NCBI GenBank assembly: GCA_020848375.1
Contig: JADLAF010000091.1
Span: 1-39,016 of the forward strand
DNA from: Ignavibacteriaceae bacterium
GTDB taxonomy: Bacteria > Bacteroidota > Ignavibacteria > Ignavibacteriales > Ignavibacteriaceae
Direction: 5' to 3'
DNA length: 39,016 bases
The notes beneath the pieces are model-generated. The model ran no database searches, was not told the origin of the DNA, and saw only the letters and a program-made list of their open reading frames with translations. A program made the translations under genes and the position numbers. Below, in pieces: positions 15,815-25,471 of the stretch (the first letter of the stretch is position 1; each line of letters opens with the position of its first letter).

Positions 15815-18796
15815 CTATTTAACGACAGCAATCTTAATTATTTTGTGATCTTTTTTGCCGGAAGAAGTAACTGCCTCAACACGGGCAAGATAAATACCAC
15901 TCTGAATATCGGCAACATTCCAATTCACTTCCTGGTCAAAGCCGCCCGCAGCATTGGTTTTTAATTCCGCAGCAAGATCACCAGCAATATCGAATACCCG
16001 GATAGTTATAACAGCATCTTCGCTTACAAAAAACCGGATTTGTGTGCTCCCCTCACTGACGGGATTCGGGTAATTATAAGTTTTAGATTTTTCAAGAAGT
16101 TCACCGCCTGATAGATTCTTTGGTAAAAGAGTAACTGCAGAGTATGAACCATCCTCGCCCTGTTCTCCCGACCAAATAATATTATTAGCAATATCTGTAA
16201 GGTGCCATTCCGAATAAGAACCGTTATCAGAATGAGCAATCAGTGCTGTTCTGTCAGTATTCCTGCGGAGCATGATTCTTACAGAATTACCACTGGCAAA
16301 TGGCAGCGGAAATCCTCCTATCTGATTTCCGGAATTAAGTGAGATACCATGCAAGAGTCCATCTTTCGTTGCAAAAAAGATAGTTCCTTCACCATTAGAA
16401 TTTCTCCCAAAAGCAATATTTGAAATAATCTCAGAGGTCAGGTCCAGGGGAAAATTTGCTGCCGGAATATTGTATATATTTCCGGCTGTCAAATTCAACC
16501 CATCTGCGGATATAATAACCACTTCAGTCGCATCATCATTTATTCCGAACGCAGCACTTGAAGTAATCATCAGCCGTTTTGAGACCAATATTTCCGAAGA
16601 TGATCTATTGATAACTACCAGTTCATTTGATGAAGTAGTAAGATATATTTTTTCTGTACCGTCAGTAAATCTTGTAACAAAAAGGGCAATTATTTCTTCG
16701 TTTGTCGAAAAGATTTCAACGCTTCCCGCATAAACAATGAACTTTGCTCCGTTCTTCGCAACTGCATAACTGGTAACCGGGTAGGGATAGATTTTACTTA
16801 TCTCAACACCAGGGTAAGATACATCTGCAATCGGCAGAATTGTGCCATTTTTTGCCATTTTGAAAGTACGCAGAATACCGTCATTGCTTCCAACATATAT
16901 CACATCTGCCTGAACAGCCGGACCGGTACTTATTTTGAAACCTGGCTTGTAAGTATTCTGAATCATTATAGCACCGCTGACAACAGACTGAGTTACAGTC
17001 GAATCGTTTGCTGTAATAATAATTAAGTCATTTACGTCAGTATAATAAGCTGCCCTTCCACTGCTCTTACTTACATATAACACTGATGGTGATGAGACAA
17101 CAATAATTGAATCAAATTCCTCAACTTTATAATTAACTGACCCTGCAGAAAAATATCTGACAGTGGAAAGATTAGCCGGATAATTACCTGTGGAAGTAAC
17201 CGGTTTAATTCCAGGTGCAGAGGAACCGAGTCTGAAAGATGCAATCTTGCTAATTGATGAAAAGTCGTACAACTTTACCTGTGAATACGCACCGGCATTA
17301 CTTCGGGTATCAGGCCTTGTTACATCTGAGAATTCGTTTTTATAAAGGTCAGCTTCATTAGTATTGTACCAAAGATCAAAATCATCTCCTTCCCCAACCA
17401 GCACATCCCCAAAAATAGTTGTAAACTGTTCTCCGATATCCTGAATACCATCAGCTTCCTCAAGATCAACGCCTCTGCGTAATTTGTCGGCGTTTACCTG
17501 ATTGGAAGAAAGATTTTCACGAATTACTTTTTCATCAATATGCCAGACAAGTAGTCCGCTTCCTGGCAGTGCCCAGTCAAAATCATCCACATTAGTAATC
17601 ACACCTTCGAGTGAATCAACCGTAAAACTGTTAAACCATGATGTATCCCTGGTAAAAGTCTTCTGATAGACAGTTCCGTTGTTCGAGATGGTAAAAGTAA
17701 TACCATCATTACCGCTGTCTTTCAGCCGGTTTTCTATGTAGTAGTGCTCGTCCGCGGTAAGACTTACTTTATATATATTTGTATCTGCCGGTGATGATGA
17801 AGAAACTGCTGTTAATTTATGCAGAGCATTATTACGGCTTAAGGTATCATTAAGTGGAATAGCGGAATCCCACCCAAGCTGAATTCTTTCCCAGGCAGAA
17901 GGGTTCGGAGGAAATACACCGTTGTAAGCAAATATTGACTGCCCGTCCATTAAACCGAATCTGCCGATAGCACTAAGTCCGGTTTTTGTGTCAAATAAAT
18001 CCGGAAGTCCTAAGTGGCTTGCGATAGACGAAACTAATAGACCATTAATCGTTAATTCTACCAGATAATAATTGCCGAAAGATTCAAGTTCCCTGTTCTG
18101 CGTTTGCGGAAGAATCATTGAGTTCTTAATGGTGAAATTTCCTGAAGAAACAGGCACTCCGTTATAACCGGCACCTTTATATTTTCTGAATGATTCAAGA
18201 TTAAAATAAACTGAGGGAAGGTCTCTTTCGTTGTTCAGACTACCCGGCAGACTCACATCTCTCCCGACTCCTGCGTGAAAAACACAGAAGAGATCGTAAG
18301 CAGAAAAATCATACCCGGGATATAATTCATCTGCCTTCTGCCACGATTCCTCGTAAAAGTTAACCATGGGTGTAAAGTCAGTCGATCTTATCGGGGGTGA
18401 GTATTCCCTCATGGTTTTACTAAGTGTGATCACCTGAGGCAGTACGGTGTACTGCAGAGAGAGTGCCCCACGGGAAACTTTCGAGTAATAATTTTTTGCA
18501 AACTCAAGGTGTGCTGAAAAATATGCAGAGTCATGCGGCAGCGGATCAAGAATATTACTGCCCCAGTTGCGAGTGTATATTGAATCAAATTGCCCGTTAC
18601 CGACCGTTGTTCTGTCATAATCGCTCTGGAACTCAACCAGAATCGCAAGAACGCGAAGTGTGCCTGATGCAGGAGATGAATTCGTGATTATTTTACCACT
18701 GTTTCCTTCAGGTGCAGGTATATAGCGCTGAGCCACGGAAACGTGGCTCAGTACAGCAAAAAGTAATAGGAGTATCCCGCGGGATTTCAAAATCAT
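15815..18796 (-). CDS. T9SS-secreted M6-like protein with degenerate zinc site
   Basis: This is a 993-residue exported protein with a signal peptide (about 1-22). An M6 (immune inhibitor A-like) peptidase fold includes the domain signatures YDLFCVFHAGVGRD, LGLPDLFDTKTGLSAIGRF and FGLMDGQ. The position of the HExxH zinc motif reads SSIAS (residues 256-260), so all three catalytic residues are replaced. The middle part (about 530-880) looks like a beta-propeller. The end (about 905-993, YNYPNPVSEG to KIIKIAVVK) is a type A T9SS sorting domain, so the product should cross the outer membrane through the T9SS and be attached or released. It overlaps porV by 4 nt. It is probably a non-catalytic binding or surface protein. 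Confidence 0.9.
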   Translation of the reverse strand: MILKSRGILLLLFAVLSHVSVAQRYIPAPEGNSGKIITNSSPASGTLRVLAILVEFQSDYDRTTVGNGQFDSIYTRNWGSNILDPLPHDSAYFSAHLEFAKNYYSKVSRGALSLQYTVLPQVITLSKTMREYSPPIRSTDFTPMVNFYEESWQKADELYPGYDFSAYDLFCVFHAGVGRDVSLPGSLNNERDLPSVYFNLESFRKYKGAGYNGVPVSSGNFTIKNSMILPQTQNRELESFGNYYLVELTINGLLVSSIASHLGLPDLFDTKTGLSAIGRFGLMDGQSIFAYNGVFPPNPSAWERIQLGWDSAIPLNDTLSRNNALHKLTAVSSSSPADTNIYKVSLTADEHYYIENRLKDSGNDGITFTISNNGTVYQKTFTRDTSWFNSFTVDSLEGVITNVDDFDWALPGSGLLVWHIDEKVIRENLSSNQVNADKLRRGVDLEEADGIQDIGEQFTTIFGDVLVGEGDDFDLWYNTNEADLYKNEFSDVTRPDTRSNAGAYSQVKLYDFSSISKIASFRLGSSAPGIKPVTSTGNYPANLSTVRYFSAGSVNYKVEEFDSIIVVSSPSVLYVSKSSGRAAYYTDVNDLIIITANDSTVTQSVVSGAIMIQNTYKPGFKISTGPAVQADVIYVGSNDGILRTFKMAKNGTILPIADVSYPGVEISKIYPYPVTSYAVAKNGAKFIVYAGSVEIFSTNEEIIALFVTRFTDGTEKIYLTTSSNELVVINRSSSEILVSKRLMITSSAAFGINDDATEVVIISADGLNLTAGNIYNIPAANFPLDLTSEIISNIAFGRNSNGEGTIFFATKDGLLHGISLNSGNQIGGFPLPFASGNSVRIMLRRNTDRTALIAHSDNGSYSEWHLTDIANNIIWSGEQGEDGSYSAVTLLPKNLSGGELLEKSKTYNYPNPVSEGSTQIRFFVSEDAVITIRVFDIAGDLAAELKTNAAGGFDQEVNWNVADIQSGIYLARVEAVTSSGKKDHKIIKIAVVK

Positions 18797-19953
18797 AGAC
18801 CTCTCGGTAATCCTTTAATACTTTCCGGAAGCGCATCCCAGCCAACCAGGAAGGTAAAGCGGAGTGTGTCAGAAAGTGGATGATTTTCTCCGCCTTTAAA
18901 GACGGAAGTTGATATATAACTAAAATCAAAACCGTATATATCATATCTGATACCTGCCCCAAGAGTCATAAACTTTCTGTTCCCGAATGAGGGGTCTTCA
19001 TAAAAGAAACCGCCTCTGAGGGCAAAAAGGAAATCGCCCGGCTGTCCGTACCAGTATTCGAGACCGAATGAGGTCACAATATCACGTAATTCATCTGCGA
19101 ATGGTTTATCAACCCATGAGGTGAACAGTGCCTGATAAAACTCTTCGCTCTGACCTGTGGTATCTTTTTTAACCAAAAGTTTACTGAAATCAAGCGTCCA
19201 GGTAAGTGAGTTATATTCATCCGCGAAAATTCGGTGAGCAAATCCAAGCCGAATGTTTGTTGGAATTGGGTCTGCCTGTGCCTTGTCAATATAAAAAATC
19301 TTTGGACCAAGATTACTCAGATTAGCACCAAAGCTAAACTGATTGCCCATGTCATAATCGGTAAAAGGTATCACCATTGTTGAAGGACGCCACATAGCAC
19401 CTAAATCAAATGAAACTGTAGTTGCAACACCAGACCCTTGTTCCTCAGCAGTCGGCTGATCAGAAAGGTTACTATGAATGATCCTGAAATTGAAACCAAC
19501 TCCCCAGTCTTTAGCAAGTTTAGTTGCATACCCAAGAGTAAGAGCAGCATCAAAAGAACGGAAAGTACCAAGTGGTTCCGGACCAGTTTCACCGGTTCTT
19601 ACAAATTCACCATAGTTCATATAGGTGATACTTGCAGTAACACTACCGTCTATTTCAGGGATATAATTTCTGTAGGTGGCATAATCATAAAACAGGTCTA
19701 ACTTAAACTGTGGCAGCCAGTTACTATGAGTGAAAGTAAATTCCTGTCCACTCAAAAATGCGATACCTGCAGGATTCCAAAAAATTGCTGATGCATTATC
19801 CGCCAGTCCGGTACCTGATTCTCCTAAGGCACTAAACCTCGAGTCAGGTGCCAACAGAAGGAATGGTACAGCGGCTTCACCCTGAGCAAACATTTTGCCC
19901 GGGAAAAGCATCAGGAGGAGTGCTGCAGCGATTAATTGATTTTTGAACTTCAT
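18793..19953 (-). CDS. porV: T9SS outer-membrane shuttle protein PorV
   Basis: This is a 386-residue protein with an N-terminal signal peptide (about 1-23). It has a FadL-like beta-barrel start: FLLLAPDSRFSALGESGTGL and NASAIFWNPAGIAFL are the conserved PorV/PorQ-family opening. Repeated amphipathic strands run to the C-terminus (LRFTFLVGWDALP). In the T9SS, PorV carries cargo from the translocon to the sortase PorU on the outer membrane. It lies 78 nt downstream of porU and overlaps the following cargo-like gene. The pairing with porU makes PorV more likely than the related PorQ, though the family alone would not decide between them. Confidence 0.9.
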   Translation of the reverse strand: MKFKNQLIAAALLLMLFPGKMFAQGEAAVPFLLLAPDSRFSALGESGTGLADNASAIFWNPAGIAFLSGQEFTFTHSNWLPQFKLDLFYDYATYRNYIPEIDGSVTASITYMNYGEFVRTGETGPEPLGTFRSFDAALTLGYATKLAKDWGVGFNFRIIHSNLSDQPTAEEQGSGVATTVSFDLGAMWRPSTMVIPFTDYDMGNQFSFGANLSNLGPKIFYIDKAQADPIPTNIRLGFAHRIFADEYNSLTWTLDFSKLLVKKDTTGQSEEFYQALFTSWVDKPFADELRDIVTSFGLEYWYGQPGDFLFALRGGFFYEDPSFGNRKFMTLGAGIRYDIYGFDFSYISTSVFKGGENHPLSDTLRFTFLVGWDALPESIKGLPRGL

Positions 19954-20031
19954 GTAATGAGATCTCCGTTTAATAAATACCTGTTAAGTGCCTGAAACTG
20001 GCTAATATTTTAAACAAGACTAGCAATATAC

Positions 20032-23000
20032 CTATTTCAGGATTGATAATTTGCTGAAAAACTCGCGGCTTGCAGTACCGCTCATGCCGGAAATTATTAC
20101 CTTATAAAGGTATGTTCCGTTGGCTAAAAGATTGCCGTCGTTGTCCCTTCCGTCCCAAGGTATGCGTACAAATCTGTCACTCAGGTTGGTCGATTCGCCG
20201 GAGTAAACCAACCTGCCGGCCACAGTAAATACTCGTATTTTGACCCGAACCGATTCTGAATAGTTGTGCTGAAGCGTAAACGTTGTGCCAGAACTGAACG
20301 GATTAGGGTAATTATAAACCTCAGAAATATCTACATCTTCTTCTGACCCTACCTCAAAATAGGAGGTTTCACTAGAATTATTATTAAAAACATCCCAGGC
20401 CGAAACTGCTATTTTATACTTTCCTTTTTGAAGACCGGTCAGCGGATACTGGACAATTCCTGTCTTACCGCCTGAGTCCAGATCACCGGTAAAATGTTCT
20501 GAAAGGTCTATAGTTGCTGCTTCATTATCATTCAGTCTTGCTTCCATTTTATGCCCCAGACCAAGTCCAGTTGTGTTAATTCCGGTTTCATCAGAGAGTT
20601 TCAATAGTAAAGCGGAATTCGGACGAATCAGGGTTCCTGAAATATTGTCAAAAGAATCAAAGTAAATCTCAATTTCAGGACCGCGGCCATCATCTGCCAA
20701 AGGGTTACCGGCACTGCCGACTATGATATTCTTGGTAAAAGCTAATCCGTCATTTTCCTGATCGTAAAAGTATAGGACAATTTTGCCGTTTCTTGTTTCA
20801 TAAGAAATATCTTTAGGCACAACAAAGGACGCCTGAAATAACCCATTAATGACTGAAACTTTTCCCTTAAATATTACACCCCCCTGCTGCCTGATTGTAT
20901 AGTTACTGCCAAACTCCGGAATTGGAGCGAAACGGTCAGAGTCATATATGGTTAATATACCTTCTCCGTTAAACGCAGTATTCGGTGTACCGTTCAGATT
21001 TTTTACAGTACCCTTAACCGTTACATTATTTAATGCGTTAATTTGAACCACATTTGTTGTTGAAAGTGAGTTCACCGAGTCCACACTTCCCGGAAGCACT
21101 GGCACGTGCAATCTTAATGACGGATCAGCCAACAAGTGAAACTTTCTGTCATTATCCAAAGAGGACTGTAATTTCGCTGCAAAATAGGCCTTACCCAGGG
21201 TGACAGGTAGTCCTTCACTGTCTCTGCCAGGGTCTAACAATCCGGCATAAAATCTTTCGTTAAGTGCTGCATTATACGAAGAATAAACAGGTCGGGTTGC
21301 TGTGAAAATGCCGATTGCTCCTGAATTCTCTTTATGCAAAAGTACTTCTGCTGAGCTTTGTGCATTAGTTTTATCAAAATATCCAAAGTCACAGGTGGCT
21401 GCTGTTAAAAAGAAGAAATCTTTATTTATCAGTTGCGGAATTGTTACATCCTTAACAAAAACCTGTTCATGCGCCCAAAGTTCAGGACTTCCGTGTCCTA
21501 TGTAATTCAGAATCAGAGTTCCTTCATTAACCGCGTTGATGATTGCTTCATTGACCCCAGGTTTCCTCCGACCAAAACTTGATAATACAGTCGGGTAACT
21601 TGCAAGATATATCTTTCTAATATCAAAAGACTGCGGAATGAGTGATGATAATGTTTCTGATTGCCCCGTATGAAGTGAACCTTCGTTACCAGTTGAAGTC
21701 AGTCCATCATCAGCAACAAGAGTTATAAGATTTCGCCAGAGAGTCTGTTCCTTATTGCCTTCATAAGCAATTATTTTATCAACTGCATTTTTTGCCTCAC
21801 GAAGATTTTGAACCGGTATTCTGCCGATGGGAGTCTGAAGAGAGGGTGAAGCTGCTGATATTGAACCAAAATAATCATCTGAATTGAATGATAATATTTC
21901 ATAAAATGATTGTTCAGTCTGATAGGGCGGTATAAAATTCATTCCTGCTTTTTCAACATTCTTGAAATCATAATCGCCATCACCAAAGAGTAAAATATAA
22001 TCAGGTCTTATCGTCCAGTTCTGATCAGCGTAACGGATGAAATCCCTGATTGCAGTGACATCCCTGATACCGCAGCCAAATTCATTAAAAATCTCATTTA
22101 CTGAAAATACTTTGGCACTTATCGGAAACTTGGAGCCGGAAGAGCGAAATTCTGCCAGCCGGTCTGCCTGCGTGCGGAATTCATCAGGTGAGATTATTAA
22201 TAAACGGGCACCGTCAGTAAAAGATTTAATATCCTGATTTCGAACCTCACCCGCCACCTGAGGAGTTAAAATTTTGGAGCCGTTTACCGCTGCATATTTT
22301 CTTACGTCATTAAGACCGACTAATGCAGAAAACTTAAACTCACCGCCCGAAGGATAGGAAGGATGGGTTATTATTTTTACGTCAGAAAAATCAGTTATAT
22401 CATAGACAGATATAGCAGAATTTGAAAAATTACTTAGCTGATACTCGTAACTTCCGGCAGTTGAAGGGGAAAAAAAGATAATTTCATCACTCTCAAGTGC
22501 GCTCAGTGAACGAGTGTAATAGATTTCAAAAAAATCAAGATATCCTTTTGCTGAAGCCCCGGGAGCATTATAAGTAAACTTAAGGACACTTCTGCCTTCA
22601 GTTAAAGAACCTGAATATGTTACAGTTGATGAATCCGGCACACCATATATATACTGATCACTGCCAAATCCCAAAAGGGTCTTATTCAGAATAACAGTAT
22701 TATTTTCACTTATCTGGAAACCCACGCCACTTATATACGAATTAGCAAAACGGTAGTGGTACCGGATCTGAGAATTAGGCAGATAACCTTCCAGTCGGTT
22801 CATATAAGATTTTGTCTTTGAAAACTCATTGAACTCATCCCCCATAAAATTACTACCGCTTTTCCCAATATTTATTTTATCTTCGTCAAGGTGTTTAAAT
22901 GCTGTGGTAGTGGTTACCGAAATTGCGCCAGGCAAATCTGCGCCGGAAATAGTCTGCATCCTTTTCCCTATCAGACTACCAGAGGTAATAAAATAAAAAT

Positions 23001-24012
23001 TATTTTCAGAGTAAGGATGAACATTCCTTTTGAATCTCTTTTGCTGGTTGTTATATTCCCAGAAATTTACCGACCTTGCATAGAACTGTATATAATCCCC
23101 CTCATCGAACTTACCATCCTGCTCCCCTATTATCTGAATGGCTATTTCCTGCGGGTCGTTAGGTCGGCTGATTGCGTTAGATTCGGGAAGAACTTTACCC
23201 CCGTTGTTATAGATCTTTATGGTTCGTGGGTCAACTGTCGCTGCATCAATACCGTATGAAGCCAGTGCTGATCGGTTTATTCTGTATATACCTTCCTGAG
23301 GAACGGTAAATTTGACCCATTTACCAGAAGCAAATACCGAAGGAGTAACTGCCTTATTGAGGCGGACGGGTTTTGACATCCATCTTAGAGCTTGTTTATA
23401 ATTTACAACCACTCCGTCCAACAAATCATCGCTATATCCCTCTGCTGTCTGCTGAGGAACTCCCCTGAAGGTAATTCGCATAACTACACGCTTAAGAAAT
23501 TTAATTTTGCCGTTCCCTTCAGCAGATACCGGATATATTAACAATTCCTGAATATTCATATCTCTCAATATGGTTGTTTCACCCATACTGAGAATTTCAT
23601 TCTGATTACCTAAGTTAGCAGATGTTACTTCAGAATTCGTGGCATCCGTATATTCGAATAAGATTTTACCTTCCTGTTTAGCCGTTTTGGGTATAGGCAA
23701 TAGTTCGCCGTATAATTCACCTGACTCACTGCTAAGAATTTCTATGACAGGGTTTTGCTGCGAAGGGAGTCCGATTATTATTTTTCTGAATTTGACGGGA
23801 AGTTTTCCAAATTCTAAAGGATTAAGCACGGACATATTCAGAAAACGAATATCACGCTTCTGGGTATTGAAGAGACTGAATGAGGTGTCAGTATAACGAG
23901 GGGTATATTCCAGAATCAGGAAATCTCTCCCAAACTGAAGGATACGTAAATCAGAAGCAATTACAGATATATTGCTAATAATTATCAGGAAAAAAAGACT
24001 TTTGAGTGCCAT
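20032..24012 (-). CDS. porU: T9SS sortase PorU (C25 peptidase)
   Basis: This is a 1326-residue exported protein. A signal peptide (about 1-20) and a long N-terminal beta-rich region precede the gingipain-like C25 domain, with His840 in ILNYIGHGSPELW and Cys874 in LTAATCDFGYF as the catalytic pair. Further features are the Ig-like segments and a C-terminal sorting-type domain (YNYPNPFSSGTTFTLQ to FFSKLSILK). PorU removes the sorting domain of cargo and links cargo to the cell surface. Its own C-terminal domain is normally kept. The gene is preceded by a 122-nt gap holding a possible promoter, and followed by porV. All signature residues are present, so it should be active. Confidence 0.94.
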   Translation of the reverse strand: MALKSLFFLIIISNISVIASDLRILQFGRDFLILEYTPRYTDTSFSLFNTQKRDIRFLNMSVLNPLEFGKLPVKFRKIIIGLPSQQNPVIEILSSESGELYGELLPIPKTAKQEGKILFEYTDATNSEVTSANLGNQNEILSMGETTILRDMNIQELLIYPVSAEGNGKIKFLKRVVMRITFRGVPQQTAEGYSDDLLDGVVVNYKQALRWMSKPVRLNKAVTPSVFASGKWVKFTVPQEGIYRINRSALASYGIDAATVDPRTIKIYNNGGKVLPESNAISRPNDPQEIAIQIIGEQDGKFDEGDYIQFYARSVNFWEYNNQQKRFKRNVHPYSENNFYFITSGSLIGKRMQTISGADLPGAISVTTTTAFKHLDEDKINIGKSGSNFMGDEFNEFSKTKSYMNRLEGYLPNSQIRYHYRFANSYISGVGFQISENNTVILNKTLLGFGSDQYIYGVPDSSTVTYSGSLTEGRSVLKFTYNAPGASAKGYLDFFEIYYTRSLSALESDEIIFFSPSTAGSYEYQLSNFSNSAISVYDITDFSDVKIITHPSYPSGGEFKFSALVGLNDVRKYAAVNGSKILTPQVAGEVRNQDIKSFTDGARLLIISPDEFRTQADRLAEFRSSGSKFPISAKVFSVNEIFNEFGCGIRDVTAIRDFIRYADQNWTIRPDYILLFGDGDYDFKNVEKAGMNFIPPYQTEQSFYEILSFNSDDYFGSISAASPSLQTPIGRIPVQNLREAKNAVDKIIAYEGNKEQTLWRNLITLVADDGLTSTGNEGSLHTGQSETLSSLIPQSFDIRKIYLASYPTVLSSFGRRKPGVNEAIINAVNEGTLILNYIGHGSPELWAHEQVFVKDVTIPQLINKDFFFLTAATCDFGYFDKTNAQSSAEVLLHKENSGAIGIFTATRPVYSSYNAALNERFYAGLLDPGRDSEGLPVTLGKAYFAAKLQSSLDNDRKFHLLADPSLRLHVPVLPGSVDSVNSLSTTNVVQINALNNVTVKGTVKNLNGTPNTAFNGEGILTIYDSDRFAPIPEFGSNYTIRQQGGVIFKGKVSVINGLFQASFVVPKDISYETRNGKIVLYFYDQENDGLAFTKNIIVGSAGNPLADDGRGPEIEIYFDSFDNISGTLIRPNSALLLKLSDETGINTTGLGLGHKMEARLNDNEAATIDLSEHFTGDLDSGGKTGIVQYPLTGLQKGKYKIAVSAWDVFNNNSSETSYFEVGSEEDVDISEVYNYPNPFSSGTTFTLQHNYSESVRVKIRVFTVAGRLVYSGESTNLSDRFVRIPWDGRDNDGNLLANGTYLYKVIISGMSGTASREFFSKLSILK

Positions 24013-24080
24013 GTCAGATTTCAGTTCTGAATATATTTAAAATGGTATCAAAAATCTCTAAGTTTTTTCCTTGTTTTAGG

Positions 24081-24112
24081 CAAACATACCGAAGAATTAG
24101 GATATTAGTCAA
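24081..24112 (-). promoter_or_regulatory. Candidate Bacteroidota-type -33/-7 promoter for porU
   Basis: On the minus strand TTG (24112-24110) is followed after 21 nt by TATGTTTG (24088-24081), matching the known Bacteroidota -7 element TAnnTTTG and its usual spacing from TTG. It is 69 nt ahead of the porU ATG, within the nth-porU gap. A weaker classic -35/-10 reading overlaps it (TTGACT, 18 nt, TATGTT). It is the best promoter candidate seen for the long porU-to-left-edge gene run. Confidence 0.5.
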
Positions 24113-24134
24113 GGGCTAAAATTCAGGTAGAGTA

Positions 24135-24785
24135 TTACTTTTGTCTGGATGGGCAGTAAACAGAGATAACACAGTCCCCGCAGGCAGGTCTTCTTGCTAT
24201 ACAGATTTTTCTGCCATGGTGGGCGAAGAGGTGGCTGAGAATGACCCAATCTGAGGGCTCAGTCAGTTCCTTTAATCTCATTTCAATTCTCTCAGCATCT
24301 TTTGTTTCAACCAGTGCCAGCAGGTTGGAGAGCCGTACAACATGAGTATCAACCGCGATAGCAGGGATACCATAACCGTTCCCCAAAACAACCGAAGCAG
24401 TTTTTCTACCAACTCCCGGTAATCTCACCAAATCTTCAATATTTCGTGGAATTTTACCACCATGACTATCCATTAGCAATTTACAGCACTCGATGATGTT
24501 TTTAGCTTTTTGACGATAAAAACCTGTTGAGAAAACGTCTTTTTCAAGAATTTCCCTATCTGCGGCCGCAAAACTGGCAGGATCAGGGTATTTCCTGAAA
24601 AGAGTCGGCGTTATCTGATTAACCCTTTCATCTGTGCATTGCGCTGAGAGTATGGTTGCAACCAGTAATTGAAATGGGTCACTGTGGTTTAGAGCAATTT
24701 TCGCTTCTGGATACTCTTCTTTCAGGGTAGAAATTATCTTGCCCAGCCGATGGGAGTCTCTCTTATCTATCAAAATTCCTCTCAA
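24135..24785 (-). CDS. nth: Endonuclease III (DNA glycosylase/AP lyase)
   Basis: This is a base-excision repair enzyme that removes oxidised pyrimidines and cuts at abasic sites. The helix-hairpin-helix LPGVGRKTASVVLGNGYG and the following VDTHVVRLSN contain the catalytic Lys and Asp. The iron-sulfur cluster loop near the C-terminus is CIARRPACGDCVISVYC, with the exact spacing C-x6-C-x2-C-x5-C. The length of about 212-216 residues is normal. The start is non-ATG: TTG at 24785 gives the longest frame, while TTG at 24773 has AGAGG just ahead of it. Either choice overlaps the ferredoxin gene, so the two are co-transcribed. Confidence 0.96.
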   Translation of the reverse strand: MRGILIDKRDSHRLGKIISTLKEEYPEAKIALNHSDPFQLLVATILSAQCTDERVNQITPTLFRKYPDPASFAAADREILEKDVFSTGFYRQKAKNIIECCKLLMDSHGGKIPRNIEDLVRLPGVGRKTASVVLGNGYGIPAIAVDTHVVRLSNLLALVETKDAERIEMRLKELTEPSDWVILSHLFAHHGRKICIARRPACGDCVISVYCPSRQK

Positions 24786-25101
24786 ATCGCTGATCTCTTA
24801 TCATCAGCCGCTCAACCGGTTTCCCCTTTTTCAGATGAGATTCAATTATCTCGTCAACATCAGACTTTGAAACCGCCCCATACCAAACCTGCTCCGGATA
24901 AACAACTATTGAAGGTCCAAATTCACACGCATCCAGGCATCCGGCGGTATTGGCACGGTACTCAGAGAGCATACCCTCCTCTTTTAAGCGGCTCTTCAAG
25001 TACTCCTTTATTTCGGCTGAGCCCTTTGTGGCACAGCAACCGCGGGGATGGCCATCAGGACGCTTATTCTCGCAAATAAAAATATGTTTTTTGTATCTCA
25101 T
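24763..25101 (-). CDS. Thioredoxin-like 2Fe-2S ferredoxin
   Basis: This protein has about 112 residues and the fold seen in Shethna/Aquifex-type ferredoxins and NuoE-like domains. The four expected Cys are in HIFICEN, PRGCCATKG and AGCLDACEFGPSIVVYPE; the last phrase is a strong family marker. These proteins carry electrons through one 2Fe-2S cluster, but the partner is not known. I start at the ATG at 25101, giving the normal M-R-Y-K-K-H opening. An ATG at 25152 in frame would add 17 unusual residues. The gene follows tRNA-Glu on the same strand and overlaps nth. Confidence 0.88.
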   Translation of the reverse strand: MRYKKHIFICENKRPDGHPRGCCATKGSAEIKEYLKSRLKEEGMLSEYRANTAGCLDACEFGPSIVVYPEQVWYGAVSKSDVDEIIESHLKKGKPVERLMIRDQRFERNFDR

Positions 25102-25167
25102 TCGTGGATTCTGAAATTTTGGAAATAATGGAAGTTGGTCGGTTTTACCCATCGACTGGGAAATCTG

Positions 25168-25241
25168 TAGCGCGTACGGGATTCGAACCCGTGATCTCTG
25201 CCTTGAGAGGGCAGCGTCCTAAGCCACTAGACGAACGCGCC
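25168..25241 (-). tRNA. tRNA-Glu (anticodon CTC)
   Basis: Reading the minus strand, a full cloverleaf folds: acceptor GGCGCGT pairing with ACGCGCT (a G-U at the first pair), D-arm GTCT/GGAC, anticodon stem TGCC/GGCA with loop CTCTCAA (anticodon CTC, reading GAG), and T-arm ACGGG TTCGAAT CCCGT. The discriminator is A and CCA is not encoded. The D-arm and anticodon region closely follow bacterial tRNA-Glu. A strong promoter lies directly upstream. Confidence 0.97.
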
Positions 25242-25247
25242 AGTATA

Positions 25248-25276
25248 ATTATAAAGTTTAATCTCAAATAAAGCAA
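25248..25276 (-). promoter_or_regulatory. Promoter of tRNA-Glu
   Basis: On the minus strand TTGCTT (25276-25271) and TATAAT (25253-25248) are separated by 17 nt, a classic sigma-70-like arrangement. The -10 box ends 6 nt before the first base of the tRNA, so transcription would begin at or next to its 5' end. This is the clearest promoter in the window. Confidence 0.6.
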
Positions 25277-25471
25277 TATTTTAGGTAATTTTCAAATCAT
25301 TTACACCCGACCTTATCAAATTTGAGGGCTGATTGTTACGCAAATCGGACAACTTAAAGGCAGGTAAACCAAATTTACAACAACCTGTTCCATAAAACGA
25401 TTTGATAATTCTTCTTCTCATTTCCCCCAAGTTTCGTAATTTAGCAGTCCTTTAAGTTATGTGATGTAAAA

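Noticed and set aside
22891-23259. 122-codon open frame on the plus strand inside porU
   Set aside because: It lies wholly antisense to the well-supported porU sequence, has no family features and no ribosome-binding site; it is a shadow frame.
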